64,000 bases of DNA. Source: Cryptomeria japonica. Taxonomy: Eukaryota > Streptophyta > Pinopsida > Cupressales > Cupressaceae. This document shows positions 62,280 to 64,000 of this stretch, piece after piece. The stretch covers positions 124,247,140 to 124,311,139 of the forward strand of contig NC_081410.1 of the NCBI RefSeq assembly GCF_030272615.1. Reading direction: 5' to 3'. Numbering within the stretch: position 1 is the stretch's first letter; each line of letters starts with the position of its first letter. Made by a program: the position numbers and the translations under genes. A model generated the notes under the pieces. The model was not told the DNA's origin and did no database searches. It saw only the letters and a list, made by a program, of their open reading frames with translations.

Positions 62280-63405
62280 TCTATCTCTACAAAACCTTGT
62301 AATGTGTCACAGTTTGTGATAGTGGAAACATGCCATTCCAGATGCTCTCCAAGGTCTAGCATTGCCTCTATTAGTTATTCTCTGGAAATTCACAGCTACA
62401 TGACCATAGTTGTGATAGATTGAACATGTCACATTCCATCTATTCTCCATTTCATATGGACTAGACCGGTTCAGATAAGGTCCCTACCAAGTAGGGTTCC
62501 TTTGGTCATTGTAAGGTCTCTGCCATTCACCATTAGACCTTTGACCCATATAATATCTCTGATTGTTCACTCTTGACCTATGCTCAACAACACTATACCC
62601 ATACTTATTGCAATTAAAACAATATCCATCAAACATATTAGGCTTATATCCTTCATATGCATTAGGTCTATATCCATTAAAAGTATTGGATCTACTTCTA
62701 CAAACATTTGCAGTATGACCTAGCTTATGACAGTTAAAACATATTTGTTTGTAGGTTCTCTTACCAGTGTTCTTCTTGGTCTTTGGTGCAGATTTGGCTT
62801 CATACAAAGTGTCCTTGGTACCGAATGGCTCTCCTTGTTCAAAGGTTGTGTATCCCAAGCCATGCGTATCTCCTTTCTGCCTTTGTGTCTGAATCTACTC
62901 ATCAAGAATAGCAATGCTCTTGTTGAATTTAGCTAATAACTCATTTGCATTAGTCAACTCCTTGGTAAGCTCTTCATTCTTCTTTGTGAGACTTTCTCTA
63001 AGAGACATAGCCATGTCTAGATCAGCTTGTATTTCCTCCTTTTCCTCTCTTTCCTCGTGAAGATGTGCATGCAGGGTACCGATCTCCTAGTTCAACTTAA
63101 AGATCTCATGCTCCTTATCTCTTATTTTGTCTTCAATTGTCCTCCTAGCTCATCCTGATGGTAAGGGCTTCCAACTCTCTCCTTAGATTTGACTTTTCAT
63201 CATTCACCTTTTCCACCTCATTAGACAAGGCATCAATGGTTACTTCCTCAAATGAACTATTTTCACTGAGTTCCATCAACTGCTCAGCCAACTCTCTTCT
63301 CTTAGCCAATGAAGCTTTGTACTTGACCTTTAGTTCATTAAGGGCTTCTTCAGATTCTGCAAGCCTGTTTGAAAGCTCTTTGTAACTCATTGAACCTTCC
63401 CCCAT
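62280..63405 (-). pseudogene. Zinc-knuckle and coiled-coil gag of element D, no capsid part
   Basis: The ATG at 63405 is about 50 bases after the PBS. It opens directly into a coiled coil (SNRLAESEEALNELKVKYK) instead of the usual capsid domain. Stops and a shift near 63140 follow, then LAKFNKSIAILDE and LGYTTFEQGEPFG, words common before copia knuckles. One good CCHC knuckle, CFNCHKLGHTANVC, is at about 62745. At least three further knuckle-like units (near 62620, 62430 and 62330) have lost one or more ligands. It could bind RNA but not build a shell. Confidence 0.7.
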
Positions 63406-63453
63406 GTTATCCTTAGAGATCCTTCCTAAGTGGTTAAGCCTTAAGGGAATTAG

Positions 63454-63465
63454 GCTTTGATACCA
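63454..63465 (-). other. Primer-binding site of element D
   Basis: Minus strand TGGTATCAAAGC, one mismatch from the copia tRNA-Met site, two bases after the LTR end TTATCA. Confidence 0.8.
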
Positions 63466-63467
63466 AT

Positions 63468-64000
63468 TGATAAATTTATAAGGAAATGAGAGGGAGGGTG
63501 AATCAGTGCAAGCAAAAACTTAATAAATCTGATAACTAGTTTCACCAACTTGCAAATCAATAAGCATGCAATAAATATAACCACATAAGCAAACATCCAA
63601 CAAAGCATGCAAACCATAACACAATGATTTTGCACATGGAAACCCAAATGGGAAATACCATGGTGGGAATTAGTACCCACAAGGATCTTCTAACTGCAAT
63701 ATGGAGATCTGATCGGTTAAGGTCATACAACCACCCTATTAGGGGAACACCTTGTTAGGAGTGTTTTAGCTCGGTTATGAGCTATACAATAAGGCTTGTT
63801 AGGACCCAACCCTATTAGGAGCTACCCACATTACTGAGATTTACAAACATAAGCTAATGTGTCACCTGGTTAGAGGATTTCACCTTCAAACCTACTAGGA
63901 TCCTACTGCACCCTATTAGGAGTGACCTTGTTAGAGGATTTTCTTGCTGCAACTGTTAGGAAGACAACAAGTTCAACTGATCTGAAGTTAGCACCTATGT
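63468..64000 (-). mobile_element. 5' LTR of element D, cut by the window end
   Basis: It matches 56936-57470 along its length, including the conserved GGTTTCCC-type word near 63640. Its start lies beyond the window. Confidence 0.85.

Larger units (their letters stand above)
56936..64000 (-). mobile_element. Non-autonomous copia-like element D with a novel ORF, minus strand
   Basis: On the minus strand the order is 5' LTR (from beyond 64000 to 63468), PBS, a zinc-knuckle gag without capsid part, a non-coding gap, a large unrecognised ORF, a polypurine tract and a 3' LTR (58131-56936). The first 220 shared LTR bases differ at about 16-18 positions by eye. Nothing resembling protease, integrase, RT or RNase H is present in 5.3 kb. 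It must have been mobilised by another element's enzymes. Confidence 0.8.

Overview
The window is nuclear DNA of a seed plant with a large, repeat-filled genome. A gymnosperm, most likely a conifer, is my best guess. The reasons are a single host gene in 64 kb, multi-kilobase LTRs, many decayed Ty1-copia, Ty3-gypsy and LINE copies, solo LTRs, and introns lengthened by local duplications. The species call is inference. I see no tRNA, rRNA, CRISPR array or bacterial feature.

Layout. 1-7934: 3' part of a plus-strand copia element (A), whose protease is split by a 1.24-kb solo LTR; a later 1.28-kb tandem duplication doubled the integrase region. 8853-17401: a second element (B) with 2.6-kb LTRs and only a gag gene. 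18000-20450: 5'-truncated LINE. 21492-27370 (minus): the one intact gene, a six-exon, 380-residue B3-domain DNA-binding protein. 28130-36975: LINE remnants (minus), a palindromic pair of copia LTRs joined at their primer-binding sites, and a copia gag remnant. 37123-40655: LTR fragments. 40678-48325: a long polypyrimidine tract with degenerate plant-telomere-like blocks, opened by two solo LTRs. 49290-54930: minisatellite, a decayed transposase-like gene and a dead glyoxalase II fragment. 54941-56880: gypsy protease/RT remnant (minus). 56936-64000: copia-like element D (minus), with a zinc-knuckle gag lacking a capsid part and, in place of pol, a large unrecognised ORF.

The transposon genes are nearly all broken, so only the B3 gene is expected to make protein. 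The strongest candidates for undescribed biology are the ORF carried by element D, the gag-only element B, and a hairpin that places the polypurine tract in its loop at the internal/3'-LTR boundary of elements A and B. Others are the 40-bp PBS-PBS palindrome, the polypyrimidine/telomere-like region, and the transposase-like remnant at 50.1-52.2 kb. Stops in the elements are often TAG where the family has glutamine, which fits decay of methylated CAG (CHG) sites.
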